A DNA stretch of 64,000 nucleotides from Paralichthys olivaceus (GCF_024713975.1 NC_091113.1:12350501-12414500); one strand, 5' to 3'. Shown: positions 11,028 through 24,599, counted from the stretch's first letter. The notes: generated by a model from the sequence alone, not told the origin. A program made the numbers and translations.

Positions 11028-11345
11028 TACAGTGGTGGAGTGGTACTTGTTACTACATGCACCCAGGTAATGTACTTAGCTACAACCTGTTTTTCAATTT
11101 CATGCTAAAGTATATCTGTTCTTCACATTCAGATGTTTTTATTGTATTTTACTTTGCTAAATTAAGGTTTGTACATGATCAATTTGGAAAATTGTTTGCT
11201 CCAGCTTGACCAACTACAATGGTAAATGCAACTTAAATGAATGCACTAATTATAGTCTAATTATAATTTAATACTTGGGGATATGGGGAAATTATGAGTA
11301 CTCTTTTCTTTGACACTTTAAGTACTTCATGCTCGGGGAGCCATC
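11028..11345 (+). repeat. Old copy of a fish 'AGTGGTGGA...GTACTT' dispersed repeat
   Basis: It begins agtggtggagtggtacttgt and goes on with TACTTAGCTAC, ATGCTAAAGTATA and, near 11295-11330, GTACTCTTTTCTTTGACAC then TTTAAGTACTT. This order matches a hAT-like non-autonomous repeat that I know from many fish genomes. The copy is heavily mutated and the ends are approximate. Confidence 0.5.
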
Positions 11346-11879
11346 TTACAGCTTGGTGATATTGGCAACCTGAGTAATGATAGAAAGTGCTGGTGGTGAA
11401 AGGCAGCATGACGAACAGCTCAGTCCAAGCTGACTGTTTGCAAGAACAAACACACTCACATTCCTTGACGTCTCCTCATGGTAACCACCTGAATTTGTTG
11501 CGGGGATCTTCTCTGCATGACCTGAATAAACTCCAGGAGAAAATGTTCAAATAGAGCTCCATCGGGCTGAAACAAATACAGCATGACATATCCTGCAACT
11601 GTTCAAATCATTAACTGACGCAAATATGCAAACACACAAAATGCCCCCCCACCCCCCCCAACTAAATGACATTAACTTCAAGATTCATAAACATTCCTGT
11701 CTCACAGCAGGACATAGTGTTCCACTTCCCTGAGCATGGCGGAGGCACATTTTTGTTGGTCAATCATCAGCGCTCTCTCCATGAAGACGACCATGAAATA
11801 GGATCTCATTGTTATGGTGGTGACCAAATGCAAAGCAAAGTTTTGCCCCGTGTTACTTGTTTTCAGAGTAACAGGGCAG

Positions 11880-12065
11880 CTGACTGCAGCAGCTTTCAGA
11901 CATGCTCTGAACTCCAGACATTTTCTTACAATTATCCACATGGGCTGTATGTGACAACACAAATGTCCAAGTCAGTTGTAGCTCGCATTTTTCACAACAT
12001 CTACTGCCAGCTTCCTTTTAGAAAAAATGGAAAATGTCCAGGTGAACCCATGTAGGAATGCAGCA
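11880..12065 (+). repeat. Dispersed repeat family F1, copy A
   Basis: Segments such as ctttcagacatg...ctgaactccagacatttt and ggaaaatgtccaggtgaacc recur at about 16520, 22360, 26866 and 49483 in this window. This is one divergent copy. I do not know the family name. Confidence 0.5.
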
Positions 12066-13023
12066 GCCAAAGGTTTGATTACGCTGCTGGAAAAAGTTTG
12101 CTTCACATTTGGTCTGAACACAACACAATGCTTCCAAAAATCATGCACTACATGTTTGCCTCAATTAGATATGCAACAAATGTGCTCAAAGCAGCTACCC
12201 TGCTTGATCCCAATGCAAATCACCCTCAATCATTGCAATTCCAGTTTTCCAAATGTCTTAACATGCCATCTCTTTCTCTCCTCATCCTCTCCCATTATTC
12301 CTCCAGAGCAACGAATCAGAGCCGCCCTTGTCCGAGATACAATTTGACAACCAAATCAGTGTCTCAGGAGGCACCATGTGCTGAAGATGAGCTCAGACTA
12401 AACACTATCATCAACGTCCATATAAAAAGCAATTTTCTCCCTGACTTGATATTTCTGAAACTTGTTTGAAAATGCTCATGTTGATAGGCAACAGTATTGA
12501 CTGGTCTCCATCCTTTGTGGAAAAAAGGCCATTTCACTTGAAGTTTGAAATTGATCTTGAACTTGTGCAATCAGCTAATCACCATCATCTGATAACTGAG
12601 AGGAATCAGTTGCAAGTGTCTGACGGTCGATAGAAGAACTTGGTATTAGAGGGGAAGTCTTGTGTTTGTTGGGTGCAACCAGTGGAAAATTCCACAAGCA
12701 ACCCCGCGCCTCAGATACATCATGACCCCTGCAACAGCTTCTGTCAATACGTTTAAAGGATTAAGGTTAAAACTCTTTCCTCTCGCTGCTTATCACTAGA
12801 CATTTGTTAACTCCACTTTAGTCTGTTGTTTTATCCTGTTTTATCTTTATAGGAGTGTCATTTGTGTGAGGTAGAGAGAACACACACTCTGCTACATACA
12901 CAACCTTTACTTGTCAGCTGTTTAATCTCAAACTCTCCAATGTGTTTACTGTGGATCACCTGCGTCAATAGTGGTTGGATGCAGCTCTTTCTCAAGATTA
13001 GCACCTCGCTCTTTGTTTCCTCA

Positions 13024-13025
<2 letters not shown>

Positions 13026-13071
<46 letters not shown>
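13026..13071. repeat. (GT)23 microsatellite
   Basis: Uninterrupted GT units. An imperfect CA tract lies at 13313-13361. Confidence 0.95.
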
Positions 13072-13072
<1 letters not shown>

Positions 13073-13559
13073 AATGGAGCGATAGAGGCACAAACATTAT
13101 AGAGGAAAGAAATGCTTAAAAGTGTGGCTGTATCATATATCACAGCTTTTGTGTGACGGTTGGGTGTGTATTTGTTCTCATAAGAATTACTACTGAATAT
13201 CCTCCTTTGCTTTCTTGGCTCCGTGCAGCCATCATCTTTCATTTCTGACAGGCTTTGTGGCATCGCCGGGACAAGCTTGGACTTGCACAGCCAGCCCTCC
13301 CAAGGTCTGAGGCATGCACACACACACAAACACACACATTCACTCACACGAACACACACACTCCTCCAATCACATGGAGACCTAACTAAATTACTGATTT
13401 TGGAGAAAATGCGGCTCTTCAGAAGAGGCCAATCATGTGTGGCTTCTTGATAAAGAGGCTACACTTGCCTGCTGACCCGTCTGACCTCTAGCCACAGTCG
13501 AAGTGAGGGGTGCAAGATTTTATGACAGCGTTATTTTCATCTCTGCCGTGAAAATCAAG

Positions 13560-14205
13560 TTTTCACCCCTGTCCAGCTTTGTGTCTCGGTTGATTGGCCT
13601 GTTGGTCAGCAGGGTTACGCAAAAATTACACAACAAATTTACACGAAACTTTCTGAAAGGATGGGACGGGGGCCAAGAAAGAACCCATTACATTTTGGCG
13701 TGGATAAACGGGCGGATCCATGCATTTTTTTTTACCAGTTTCTTCAGAATTGTTCCTTTTTTTATATGGTCACCAATGTGAGAGGGGATAATCTGTGGAT
13801 CTTGATGAAAAAAAATCAGGCACATTTAGAGGAGTGATATCTAGTATGTGGAATTGTGTGCACATGGATTTAAGGATACTGTTCGGCCTTGGTAAAGGTA
13901 TGTGTTGCTCCTGAGTATAATTTTTTTCTTAATTGTTACTACAACCAAGCAGGTTATGTTTTTCGTTTGTGTTTATTAGTTAGCTCGATTACGCTAAAAC
14001 TACTCAACCGATTTCCATTAAATTGTGTGTGGGCCATGACCCAAGGAGGAACCCATTCAATTTGGTTGCAGATCCAGATCAGGGGAAAGGAATACTACGT
14101 TTTTGCAATTTTGTGAAGATCCAAATAAAAATCTGGATCCAGTGGACTGTGGTATGAACTCTACTCAGTATAATCATCTCTAGAATCTGTGGGCGTGATG
14201 ATTTT
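13560..14205 (+). repeat. Two neighbouring copies of a common fish repeat (F2)
   Basis: Copy 1 (about 13575-13915) runs from GATTGGCCTGTTGGTCAGCAG through AAGAACCCATTACATTTTGG and GGATCTTGATGAAAAAAA to CTTGGTAAAGGTATGTG. Copy 2 (about 13968-14205) starts at GTTAGCTCGATTACGC and ends near AATCTGGATCC. Both match a non-coding dispersed repeat familiar from many teleost genomes. A third copy lies in reverse at 59510-59700. Confidence 0.65.
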
Positions 14206-16519
14206 CGCTCATTTCATTCGAAAATGCCAGTTGAACAGAAATTTGAAGTGGTGAAAAATAAATGATTTATAATGATTATGCATTCTATTAGTGGCTGCCG
14301 ATTGTTCAAAAGAGGATGAAACAGTTTCAAGCATATTAGTGGAAACAGTGTCTAATTTTCAGGCCTTTGTAGAATCGTTCCAAAGGTGGATGAATAATAA
14401 AATACCAGCAGGACATGCTGATTCACTCTGCCTGTCATTACCATGTCTGGTCTTGAAACAGTCTGGTCATAATCACCATTTCCTTTATTCTTCCTCTCAA
14501 GTTAAACACCAAACAATTTGTCCTTAACAGTTTTCCTGTCCATTCAAACTGCAACTCTCCAATTGGGTACATAAAACCAAACCCCTTCCCTTTCCCCCCT
14601 GATAAAACCAAGTACATAAACCCAACAGCTCCACCATCCAGTCTCCTTTCCCTGGTAGTATACACCCATCAGACACAACAAGCATGATGTTGGTTGTTTA
14701 CAGGGGGGCCTAGCCAGGCCTGCCAGGGTCTTTATGGTCTGGGGTGGGTTGCAGCAGTGAAAAGGCCCCTGCCAGTAGCCAGCGGTGGTCATGGTTGTAC
14801 ATAGGAGAGGGTCTCCGCAGGCAGCTATTATCATGGTAAACGTGGGTTTGAATGGGAGAGGATGGGCAGGACACACACATAAAACAGAGGAAAACATGAG
14901 GAGGGGAGGAAGAGGAGACAAACACTCGACCACCTCAGAGATGGCACACGTGAGCTAGCATAGAGGCCTTGAGCATCTTCCTCACACCTCGGACACAATA
15001 AACTATACTACCACATGGACACTGGCCCTTATTGTCAAAAGTTCTTGAATCACTTTGTCTCTCTAAGTTGACATCTTTGTAGTCATCCACTAAGTCTGAG
15101 ATATTTGTATTGTTCCATTTTTTCTTTTTTTTTGCGTCCATTGTCTGGTAGAACATCATCAACAAGGCCACTCACTTATGGTGAATCATCCAGACATTTG
15201 CCTTCTACATCCATATATGGGCTCATTTGGACATTTTCACATAACATGTTATTAATATTTATAATATTGTGTGTCTAAATTAACCTATAGTGACTAAAGT
15301 TGAACAGGTTAGCCTCTGCTATAATGTTGAATTTGTTGATAAGCAGATACTGGGCAGAGGCTCCAACTGTGACGTAAATGCCGCTATACATTCATAAGGT
15401 GTTTGCTGCTAATAAAGCTGCAGAACTTTAGTCCTCCGTCCACCTGAGACTGCACGATATAGCCTTGTATCTGTTAGTTATAAAGAGAAATAGACTGTTG
15501 CATATTGCACCTTTGTGGTTGGAAACACAATGGGAGCATTTGTCAGCTGCCTGCTTGGAGCAGGGAGGGCAGAGAAAGGGTTAAAAGGCTCCGGCTGCCT
15601 GATAATCCTCTGCCGTTAAAAGCCCTCCAGAAAGACGTGTGTGAGGTAATCAGTAAAAGATTCAAGTGTGCCAGTGTGTGTGTACACAGAGGCACACACA
15701 TACACACAGAAGCACGAACTCCACTGAATGAACAAAAAGGGAGGGAAAAGACTGACTTGAGGAGGGAAGAAAAGGAGAATAAACACTCCTCCTCTCACTC
15801 TTTTTTGTTTCTCTTTTTCGCCCCTTTTCTCTACTTCTTTCCCTCGCTCCCTGCTGTGTCTCGTACAATGTGACAGAAATGATCACCAGAGTTCCCTTTC
15901 AAGAAAGCAAACACACACACACAGTCAGATCCAAGGATGGCTGATATGACCTTTTTCCATTCTTGTATTTCTCTGTCTTCCTCTTGTTCACTGCTGTTCT
16001 TCTTGTGTTGATTGCTATGAGGCGTCTTTTTTTCTGGCAGTATAGAACCACGTCTGAGATACAACTATGTTTGAGTGTGGCCATGAATTTTCACACTTTT
16101 TCTATTCACTCGCTATGTTGGCATTTGATAATGGATGTCATTTTAAAGAACATGCTTTTCAAACCTTGTAGTGTGGACGAGGAAAACCTTGAAAAAATGC
16201 TTTTGTATAAATGACAACTTTTGGAGACAACAATGACAACTTTTTTCTCAAGTGGCTTTTAGAAACCAACAACAGAAAATCTATGGAGCTGCAGTGGAGT
16301 GGGTAGAGCAAGAAAGAGGCACGACATGATGTATAAAATCCGCATACAGCACTGGCGTTGGCCCTTCTCATAAAATACGCTTTTCAAGTTAACATCTTCC
16401 CAAGCAGCTTCTACGTGTACGGTACCTCTTCTGCATCCTGTCTTATTTGTATTCTTTTTGTTTTTATCACCAACACACCCACTTGCTTGCTGTATTCTCT
16501 CATGAACTCCCTCTGACAG

Positions 16520-16660
16520 TTTCAGGATACTTAACCATGCGGCTGGCAGGAAAGATTCCGGTAAATGTCCTGAGCAACTGACTCAGACGTTTGCATTCAC
16601 ACATACAGCCCCTCTGGATAACTTCAAGAAAATATCTGGAATACGGTACAAGTCTGAAAG
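16520..16660 (+). repeat. Dispersed repeat family F1, copy B (weak)
   Basis: It shares ordered blocks with the other F1 copies: ggcaggaaagattccggtaaatgtcc, tcagacgtttgcattcacacat and gaaaatatctgg. It is the most divergent copy and could be chance in part. Confidence 0.35.
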
Positions 16661-16854
16661 CAGCTTAAGTCACCTCCAGCTCTCGCTTTAGTATATCATA
16701 ACATAATATTAATTCTTGTATATGACTAAATTTAGGCCACACTGTGAGGATTAGAGTGTCCCACCAGGTATGTCACCCTTTCCCTCTACATCTCTGGATA
16801 TGCAGCAAAACAAAGACTTGACCATTTAACCTCAAATATATTCCTTCAGAATTT

Positions 16855-17300
16855 GTCATCGCCGTAATTCTTCCCCTCCCTGGCTCAGATGGACCAATCA
16901 GTCTCTGGCTAATGATCTTCAATTGCCCTCTGTGTCATAGCATCCAGCATTCAAAATTTGGCATTTAGATGTTTAATTGACTGTCACTGATAATGGGATT
17001 GTGTTCAGTCAACCTGGGTGCTACGAGGGCCGGCACAAAGCCTATGAAACTGACAGAAAGAGGGAGGGAGCGAGCAGTAGAGAAACAACACTGATCACAT
17101 TTCCTACTACAGTACATATCGCATAATTAGTATTTTCATTAATTAGATCATTCCTCCTGTCCATCCTGGTGAGATTGTGAAGCAGTTAATTTCTAACTAC
17201 ACAGACAAAAATGGAAGATAAAGCCTGCAGTTCTTATTCTGTGCAAAAATGCTGTGTGAAATTCATTTAAAACTGACGTGACAGCTTTCTGTTTACTGTA
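16855..17300. promoter_or_regulatory. Candidate conserved non-coding element
   Basis: A 450-bp stretch of balanced composition without simple repeats. It is rich in homeodomain-type cores (CTAATGATC, TTTAATTGACTG, GCATAATTAG, TTAATTAGATC) and a CCAAT. It looks like a developmental enhancer, but conservation cannot be tested here. Confidence 0.2.
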
Positions 17301-17413
17301 ATGCTAATTTAAAACCCCCTTTCTTTTTTTAGATGAGTGGTGTCAGTATATGTAACAGCATTTTTCATTTGTCTTCTAAAATGGTTTAATCCATTAACAA
17401 TGTCACATGCAGG

Positions 17414-17797
17414 CTGAGTCCCAATTGAAGGGCTATATCCTTCGCGGTCTGCATTTGAAGAACGATCATGTCACAGCGGCTCGACAAGCTGTCCCATTTC
17501 GAAGGCACCATCAAACGTGACAGACTAATGGCTCCTTACATTCCTGAGCAACAAAGAATCTAACCGGTGGATCCTTCATGGGCAAACCTATTCCAGGATT
17601 CATTGTAAAGCATTGACAAATCTAGCAAGCTAGCTGTGCAGGTCACAGTAGGTGCAGAGGCTCAAAGTAGCTAACGTTACAAAGCCAATCCAAATTGTAA
17701 ATCTTGCATGGATTAATCTAATTTCTGTTTGGCCTTCGCCTTCTGAGCCCAAGTAGACCAAGTCCTTAGAAAGATGCGGCACCTGAATTTGGACACG
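17414..17797. repeat. MITE-like element with terminal inverted repeats
   Basis: The left end (GTCCCAATTGAAGGGCTATA, then TCCTTC) and the reverse complement of the right end (GTCCAAATTCAGGTGCCGCA, then TCTTTC) align as imperfect terminal inverted repeats about 385 bp apart. The internal motif gacaagctgtcccatttcgaagg resembles a Harbinger-like non-autonomous fish element. No coding capacity. Confidence 0.6.
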
Positions 17798-18404
17798 GTG
17801 TCTGTTAAAGGCTTAAGGTGTTAAGTTTGGTAGCATCAAATTCTAATCATTTTATCATGCTTCATGTTAACCTTTCATCAAAACTACTGGTCTGTCTTGT
17901 GCGTTACGATCAAAAGCAAAGTGACCTTTAAAGGGTCAGTGGAACAAGTAGAACAGCCAACCTGTTGTGTTCAGTCTCAAAGCTGCGATACACTGTGCTA
18001 ATGGCAACGAGCTTTATAAAATAGCAGAGAGAAGTTAGGTTACTGGTGAGGTTTTTACATGAAAAACTAAGTCCTCAGACACAGATTATAATTAAATTAA
18101 TGCCTGTACAGTTAGTGACTGAACAAATTCAAATGGCAAAAACACCAAGGTTAATTTCCTCATGGAAGGCAATGAACTGAATTGCCTTCGTCTGAGTGCA
18201 TTGTTTCTTTTACCTTATTTTAACACTTCGCTGTAATATTTCTGATTTGTTTTAGAGTGCACATTTAGCATTTTAACTCAGTGTTAAAGTTTACAGTTAA
18301 AGGCTGCACATGTATATTACCCACACAATGAAGACACACAAATACATGTGCGGTGTGTGCTCACTGCAGTTTGCGGGTAGTTGGCCTCTTCACTGCAGCC
18401 TCCC

Positions 18405-18640
18405 AGAGGAACAAGGATGTTAACTGGCATTGTTGGGGGGCTGAGCTGAGGGTGGTTTTTAATAGCTCATGATTACTCTGGAGAGGGGAGCCCATAATTA
18501 CAACCACAAATGATTTCACGCCCCTCACCCCCATGATGTGCTCTGAACCTAATCACAGGGAAGCACAGAAGGGGTGTAGCGGAGGAACTGGAGCTTTCAC
18601 AAAAGAGGCCTCCCCTTTGTTTGCTGACAGGAAATCGAGA
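18405..18640. promoter_or_regulatory. Candidate conserved non-coding element
   Basis: About 235 bp of non-repetitive sequence with runs such as AATAGCTCATGATTACTCTGG and CCATAATTACAACCAC that resemble vertebrate enhancers. This is composition-based judgement only. Confidence 0.15.
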
Positions 18641-19619
18641 AAATGAAATGTGCCGTGTTTCACAAAGTAAGAGTGCTGCGCTGCTGAATAGAAAGTTTGC
18701 AAAGTTCTCCAACTACATCTCTAACATGCTCATCATACAAGTACCCATTGTGGTCTTTAGTGTTGAAAAGGTAGTGTTTAAAACACAAAGAGCCTTTGGC
18801 TAAAGTCAAATTTTGAGACAAGACAAGAAACATAGCAGGCTTACACTCTTTCATTGCTTCCCGAAAGGCGTAAAAAGCATTATTAGTCATTGCCTTATTT
18901 GTTTTTGCATCTTTTATCCAGTAAGTGTAGACAAAGGGCTTCCACACAAACCACAGAGATGAGCACAGCGCAGTGACTTTCACTGCATTTCAACCTAATT
19001 TCTCTAAGAAAATTACTGACATCTTGACCTTGGTGTCCTTGAACATGGCAACAGCCTTGCACACACAGACATGCACTCTCGCATGCTTTGATACTACTTA
19101 ACAATGAAGCCGAGTTAGCATTCTGCCCACACATCTCTGTTGCCCAGCCCGTGCCAGTCGGTGAGCCAGCCAGACACAACTGCACAATGGCTAGACTACA
19201 TGTTCTTAATGGAGGTGCGGACAAACAGAGGAATGCTGGGGAGAGGATGGAGCAAACCGTACGTCTGCCCACATCAGCCGGCCCTCAATAGAGATTGGCC
19301 AGGAACGCGTAAACTGGCCCTGCAGGAGTAAAATAGTAAAATGGGGTTTCTCTTCTTCTCTTTCATTGTGTGACTCAGTCTGAAAGAGAAAATGCTGGAA
19401 CGTGAACAAGTGTCTGACAAATACCCAAAGCTAATAACATTTACTTAGACATTCATTTTATTGGCACTCAGCATGCAACTGTAGGCTCGAGTTACGTTTT
19501 TCAGTCAATAGGAGAAAGGACTCAAAAGCATGAGTAGGAGAAGTGGTTACCAACCTTTGGTGAACCCCACATCCCCGTGAGATGAACTCAAACACCCCTC
19601 CAACAACCCATTTTTTTTA

Positions 19620-20470
19620 TATCAGTAACTTAAAGCTTTCTAATACTATTAACTCAACTTAACTTAACTATTAACTTAACTTAGCTATCAACTGAACTTA
19701 ACTGACCTAACTATATTGTTTAATTTGTTTTATAGTTTTCCAAGTTCTTTTAGCCTAATTTAGCCTTTTATTTATTTATTTTGACTAATGATTTCACCAT
19801 TAACCATTAGCATTAGCTGTTAGCCAACTACTTCCTTTAGCCTTTTCACAATTTAATCAACACTTTTTCTGTTTATCCATTCTGCTAAAAGTTTATCAAT
19901 TACTTTTAACTTAATTTTTTTTTTTTTACCTACCTACTTTTTTAAATCTTTTTTGTCATTTATTTATTAGTTTCAGCTGTCAACCACCCACTTCTTTCAA
20001 CTTTTTCACAATTTAGTCAATAATTTTAAGGATTGTATTTATTTAATGTGCTTTAAAAGTATCAAATATTTTTTTCCCATCTACCTTTTCACCATTTACT
20101 CAATGACTTTGATTATTTCATCAGATTTTTAGCTAGTCAAAGTCAAAAAAATAGTTTTTACCTTCCATCTCTTTTGGCTAACAATTATCATTATCGTTGT
20201 CAATTAGCATCAGCTGAAGCTAATTCATACATTTAACTATTTAAAGTTTATCAACTTATTTCTAATTATTTGGCTTATTATTTAATTGACTATCAGAGCC
20301 ATTTATCTGTTAGCCTCATAGCTATTTCAACCCTTTGTCTTCTTGTTAAACACAACTTATCCTATAATTTTAGAAATGTCAGTTATTTATACACCACTTT
20401 TAGCTGTTGTCATTATTATATGATTATCTTATCTGTTTTCACAATTAATCCTTAGCTCTCTTATCTCTTG
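19620..20470. repeat. AT-rich degenerate tandem repeat tract
   Basis: It opens with irregular TTAAC/AACTT units (19640-19720). It continues with at least two diverged copies of a unit of about 160 bp: ccaactacttcctttagccttttcacaatttaatcaa (from 19824) against ccacccacttctttcaactttttcacaatttagtcaa (from 19984), with a third partial match near 20086 (cttttcaccatttactcaatgac). TAGC-containing words recur throughout. No open frame of note. Confidence 0.6.
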
Positions 20471-22359
20471 CTCACTAGTTTCCATACAATTACAATTTAT
20501 AGTGTCTTCAAAATCTTAAAATATTTGTATAAAAAACCTCTAACGAGCGACATAAATTAAAATAATTCAATGTTGCTGTCGTCAGTGTGACATTTACTAA
20601 GGTACATCAGTTTTTTTAAGTATCTAATTTTAGAGCAGTATCAACTGTTTCCAGCATAAAAGAAACAATTCATCTCACATTTTCCTCATTCATATTTCTC
20701 CTAATGATGTTCTCCGGCCTCAGTTTTGAAGGTGCCCCAGCTGTCTCCTTCAGATGTAGAGTAAATAAGCTGAGAGCTCTCCGCAGCCGCAGACACTGAT
20801 CACTGTGGCCTGTTACTCTCTCTGCCACTAATTGACCATCGGCCAAAGGACAAACCTCAGCCCTTCTGCTGCATCCCTCCCCCGCTCCCTCTCATCCTCT
20901 CTTTGTGCGAGCATGCCTCCCCTCACCGCCATACTTTCCTCATCACTCACATATTCCTGTCTTTAATCTGCTTTTTCTAAATATGTGAGTCGCTCTGTCT
21001 CTATCTTCCCTTCCCGTCATTTGTACCGCTTTCTTTCACTTCATCTTCATTTCTCGTCTTCTGGCTCAGCCCTCTGTCTGCCAGAGCTGTCTGCAGACTT
21101 GCATAATTAGCTGGACCAAGCTGCAGTGAATCTAGTCCAGGTCTGGCTCGGGATCAACCCGGCTCATTACAGTGAATATGTCTGTCCTGCCTCCTCCTCC
21201 TCTGCCTCTTTTTACTGTCAGGATCTTTACAGGGTGAGTTTGCGGATTCAAATGGTAAAAAGACACAATGTGTCCCTGGGACCAACTGAGACACTGGCAG
21301 TCCCACTGATTTCTCTCATGTGATAATCTTGTTTTTTATATTACACAGATTTTCTACTCTGGTTTAAATCACGTGCAACAAATGGTGGGATCCATATCTG
21401 GGGAACCTGTGAGCCTCTATGCATACTATACTAGAACAATGAGGAGAAACCATGGCAGTTCATTGGATTAGGCAGTGACGCAACCAAGCAGCTCACCACA
21501 GCTAGCATTAGCATGATGGACAATGAGGCAACAAGAAATAAAAAAGAAAAGTAAACTTTGCTTCTGATAAAATCCCAGATCATTACAGAAAACAATGTGT
21601 TTGAAAATAGCAACAATATATATCCAACATTATAACCACATGAAAGGTTGTGATCTACAGCAACTAATTGACTATTAGCTAAGCACCTCCCTTTAAAGAT
21701 GACAGCTGACAATTACTGTCAAACCAGAAACACAGCAGTTTAAGGAATAGATTAAACTGTGTGTAAACTAAAAACATATATTGCTAATTAGCTTAGACCC
21801 TCCAGTAAGTATGCCAATGTTATTTCCAAGGTATATTTTTAGATAATTAAACTATTTAGCCACCACTTTCTCCTATTAGAACATGAAATTAGTACCTAGT
21901 ATCTAGTCAGTCAGAAATGCTTGTATGCTGTAATCTGAATTTTGCTCCCAGATGAACATAGTGGCCAAATGTCTAATTAGTTTGGTGCCTGTTTAGTCAA
22001 TGAATAAGGTAAGCCTAGAAAAATTGGCAGTGTGATTGTTTGTGTGGGGGGGCCTGAGATGGAGTCAAACCCCCAGCCTGAATCATTGCGTCAGTTCTCC
22101 CAGTAGGTGAGGAAAGCTCCAGGGACATGTGAGGATGGGCGGAGCAGACAGGTGAATGGTGAATTAGGAGAGAAATATGGTGAAGGAGGAATGACGAGCT
22201 GGAAACCGAAGCTCAGATGGTCAACAGTGACACTAATAATGGGCTTCACTTTGGGTTAACACCTAATTAGTGACTGTTGACCCAGCCTGCTTAACATCAA
22301 CATGAAGTCTGCAGAATGCCTCAGGAAGCGTGGTTGTAGACCGTTAAACTGCTATCAGA

Positions 22360-22735
22360 GGGGAACTCTAAATATTCTCCTGACATTCTCCAGACGGGCT
22401 GTATGTGAGTTTGCAATTGTTTCTCCTGCCAGCCCCCTAGTTAAAACTCCGGATAATGTCTGATCGAGTCTACATGTGAATACAGCAGGAGACTCTCCAG
22501 AAGATTTAATTTGAGCGAGTGGGCACATTGATGAGGGTCTTACCAGGCTGTGGTTCTGTAAAAAGACCCCTTGATTTCCACAGTGGAATTTCTGCATTAT
22601 GTCTTGCCTCCTACTCACCCCTCGCCAGAATGCTCAGGACATTTTCCTGTTCTTCTGAACGCCTCTGACCTAGACAATCTCCTCCTCTGTTTTTCATATG
22701 TGAAAGACAAACTCTGGAAAAAGTCCACACCCAAT
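22360..22735 (-). repeat. Dispersed repeat family F1, copy C
   Basis: It pairs with the copy at 49483 in reverse orientation: caggaaaatgtcctgagc...gaggggtgag...ggaggcaagacat...ccactgtggaaatca on the - strand. It pairs with copy D (26866) in the same orientation: gccagccccctagttaaaactcc and catgtgaatacagcagga. About 375 bp long. Confidence 0.6.
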
Positions 22736-23735
22736 TTTCCAAACATCTTCCAGGGTTAAGTCCGAAAATGGCTGATGGAGAAGTGAGCATGATGCAAAAT
22801 GTGTGGTTTCATTTGAATTTTTAACTTTACGTCAAACACAAAGGGGAAAAGAGATGCTCGACCTCTTAAAAATCACAATCAGGTTGACTTGCATGCCCTA
22901 TTGACCTCACAGGAAGCTAATGCATAAAAATGGAGGAGGGCTCTCGCAAACAAAGCCGCACAGATAAGGTAATTACGACAGTGAAGCTTTTGAGAAGCAG
23001 TGTTTGGAAGTATTGTGGATGTTATCTGGTAGATTTTAAAACTGCAGAGACATCTTTATCTTATTACCTCTGTATTCTCACATTTGCTTGTCATTGTGTA
23101 TGCAAATATGTGTATATTTTTTGGGTCTGAAGTTATTCCGTCATTATTGATAACACTTGTAGACATCTTAAATCTGTCATGAATGTGATCTGCTGTACTC
23201 CTTTGTATCATATTGCTTGTTATAGCAACATGTTTTGTGGTTTAACTTAACTTTATTAAGTATTTAATGTATTTTGAAGCTCAAATCATTATATCAGTGG
23301 CCTTTTAGCTTTTTCTTTCTTCCCAGTGTCATCTCCCCATATTACACCACCACCTGTAGCCCCTATTTCCTTACTCGTACTGGTTCGTTTTGCTTCCACC
23401 ATCATGCAGTCTCTGTCCCAGTATCTCCTCCTGACTCAATTACCTCTCGTCTCTCTCATTTTCCACACTGTCTTTACTCCATTTCATTTACAACTCTGTG
23501 TCTTCGCCCTACGTTGCCGCCTCTGATCGTCTCTTCTCCGGCATGTCTCTGCTGTCCTTTCTCCATCTCTTGCTCCATCTCCTCCTCCTCCTCCTGTTTA
23601 TTTTCTCTATCTCTCTTTCTCCCTCTTCTTTTGCTTTTTTCCCCTTCACCTTTTTCCCAGTGGAGCCTTTGGATCGCTTTGTTCTCCAGTGGCTAATTTG
23701 CCTGTTCTACTTGCCAACCTAGCAGCGGGAGCTCT

Positions 23736-23737
<2 letters not shown>

Positions 23738-23829
<92 letters not shown>
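23738..23829. repeat. (GT)46 microsatellite
   Basis: Uninterrupted GT units next to a C/T-rich tract (23300-23680). A looser CA stretch follows at 23910-23955. Confidence 0.95.
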
Positions 23830-23830
<1 letters not shown>

Positions 23831-24599
23831 GCACTTTTCCCCTGCCAGCTGCTGTTATACAACACAAGTTCTTGTCTTTACACTCAAACACCTCACTTGC
23901 CAACAAAAATGCACACACACAAATACACATACATGCATACACATACAAAAACACAGCTTTAATGGGCCATCATCTTATTTTAATCACAGTTTAGTTCATC
24001 CCTGTGACCCTCAAAGGATATAATAGTATAGCTAATGGATGGGTGGATGTGTCATTTATGCATTTGACTGTTGCATAGGTGGGTGCAGGCTTTTGCTCTG
24101 TCAGAATTCATATGAAAATGTAATAACACTTAAATTGGTGATCCTCTATGTTGTGTATATTATCTCAGTGTTCGTATAAATGATCTTTTTATGAGGTTTC
24201 TATGTATGTCTCCTCCTCCGGTGACTCTCAACATGACAGAGAGGCGGACAGGCGTGAAGTTAAAGCAAAGCAGCGATTGGTTCCAGCGAGCAGAGTCTAA
24301 TCAGCCATCAAGCGTGAGATCCTTTAAGTGGCGCTGAAAAGAAGGGACGCACAAATGAAATGCATATCTGTCTACCCACACATCACATGCAAATGCAGTG
24401 TTATATACTGGAGGCCACACAAATGCATATGTATAAACCAACAGACAGCTATCATGGTGTTCTAATGGGACCACTGTGGAGCAGCAGAGCACATGATGTG
24501 CTAACAGACTGATGCGCTCAGCACATATCCACACAGAGGCACGCACATGCACAAATACACACGGGCCATGCGAGGCTGATATCTTACCTGTCAGAGGCA

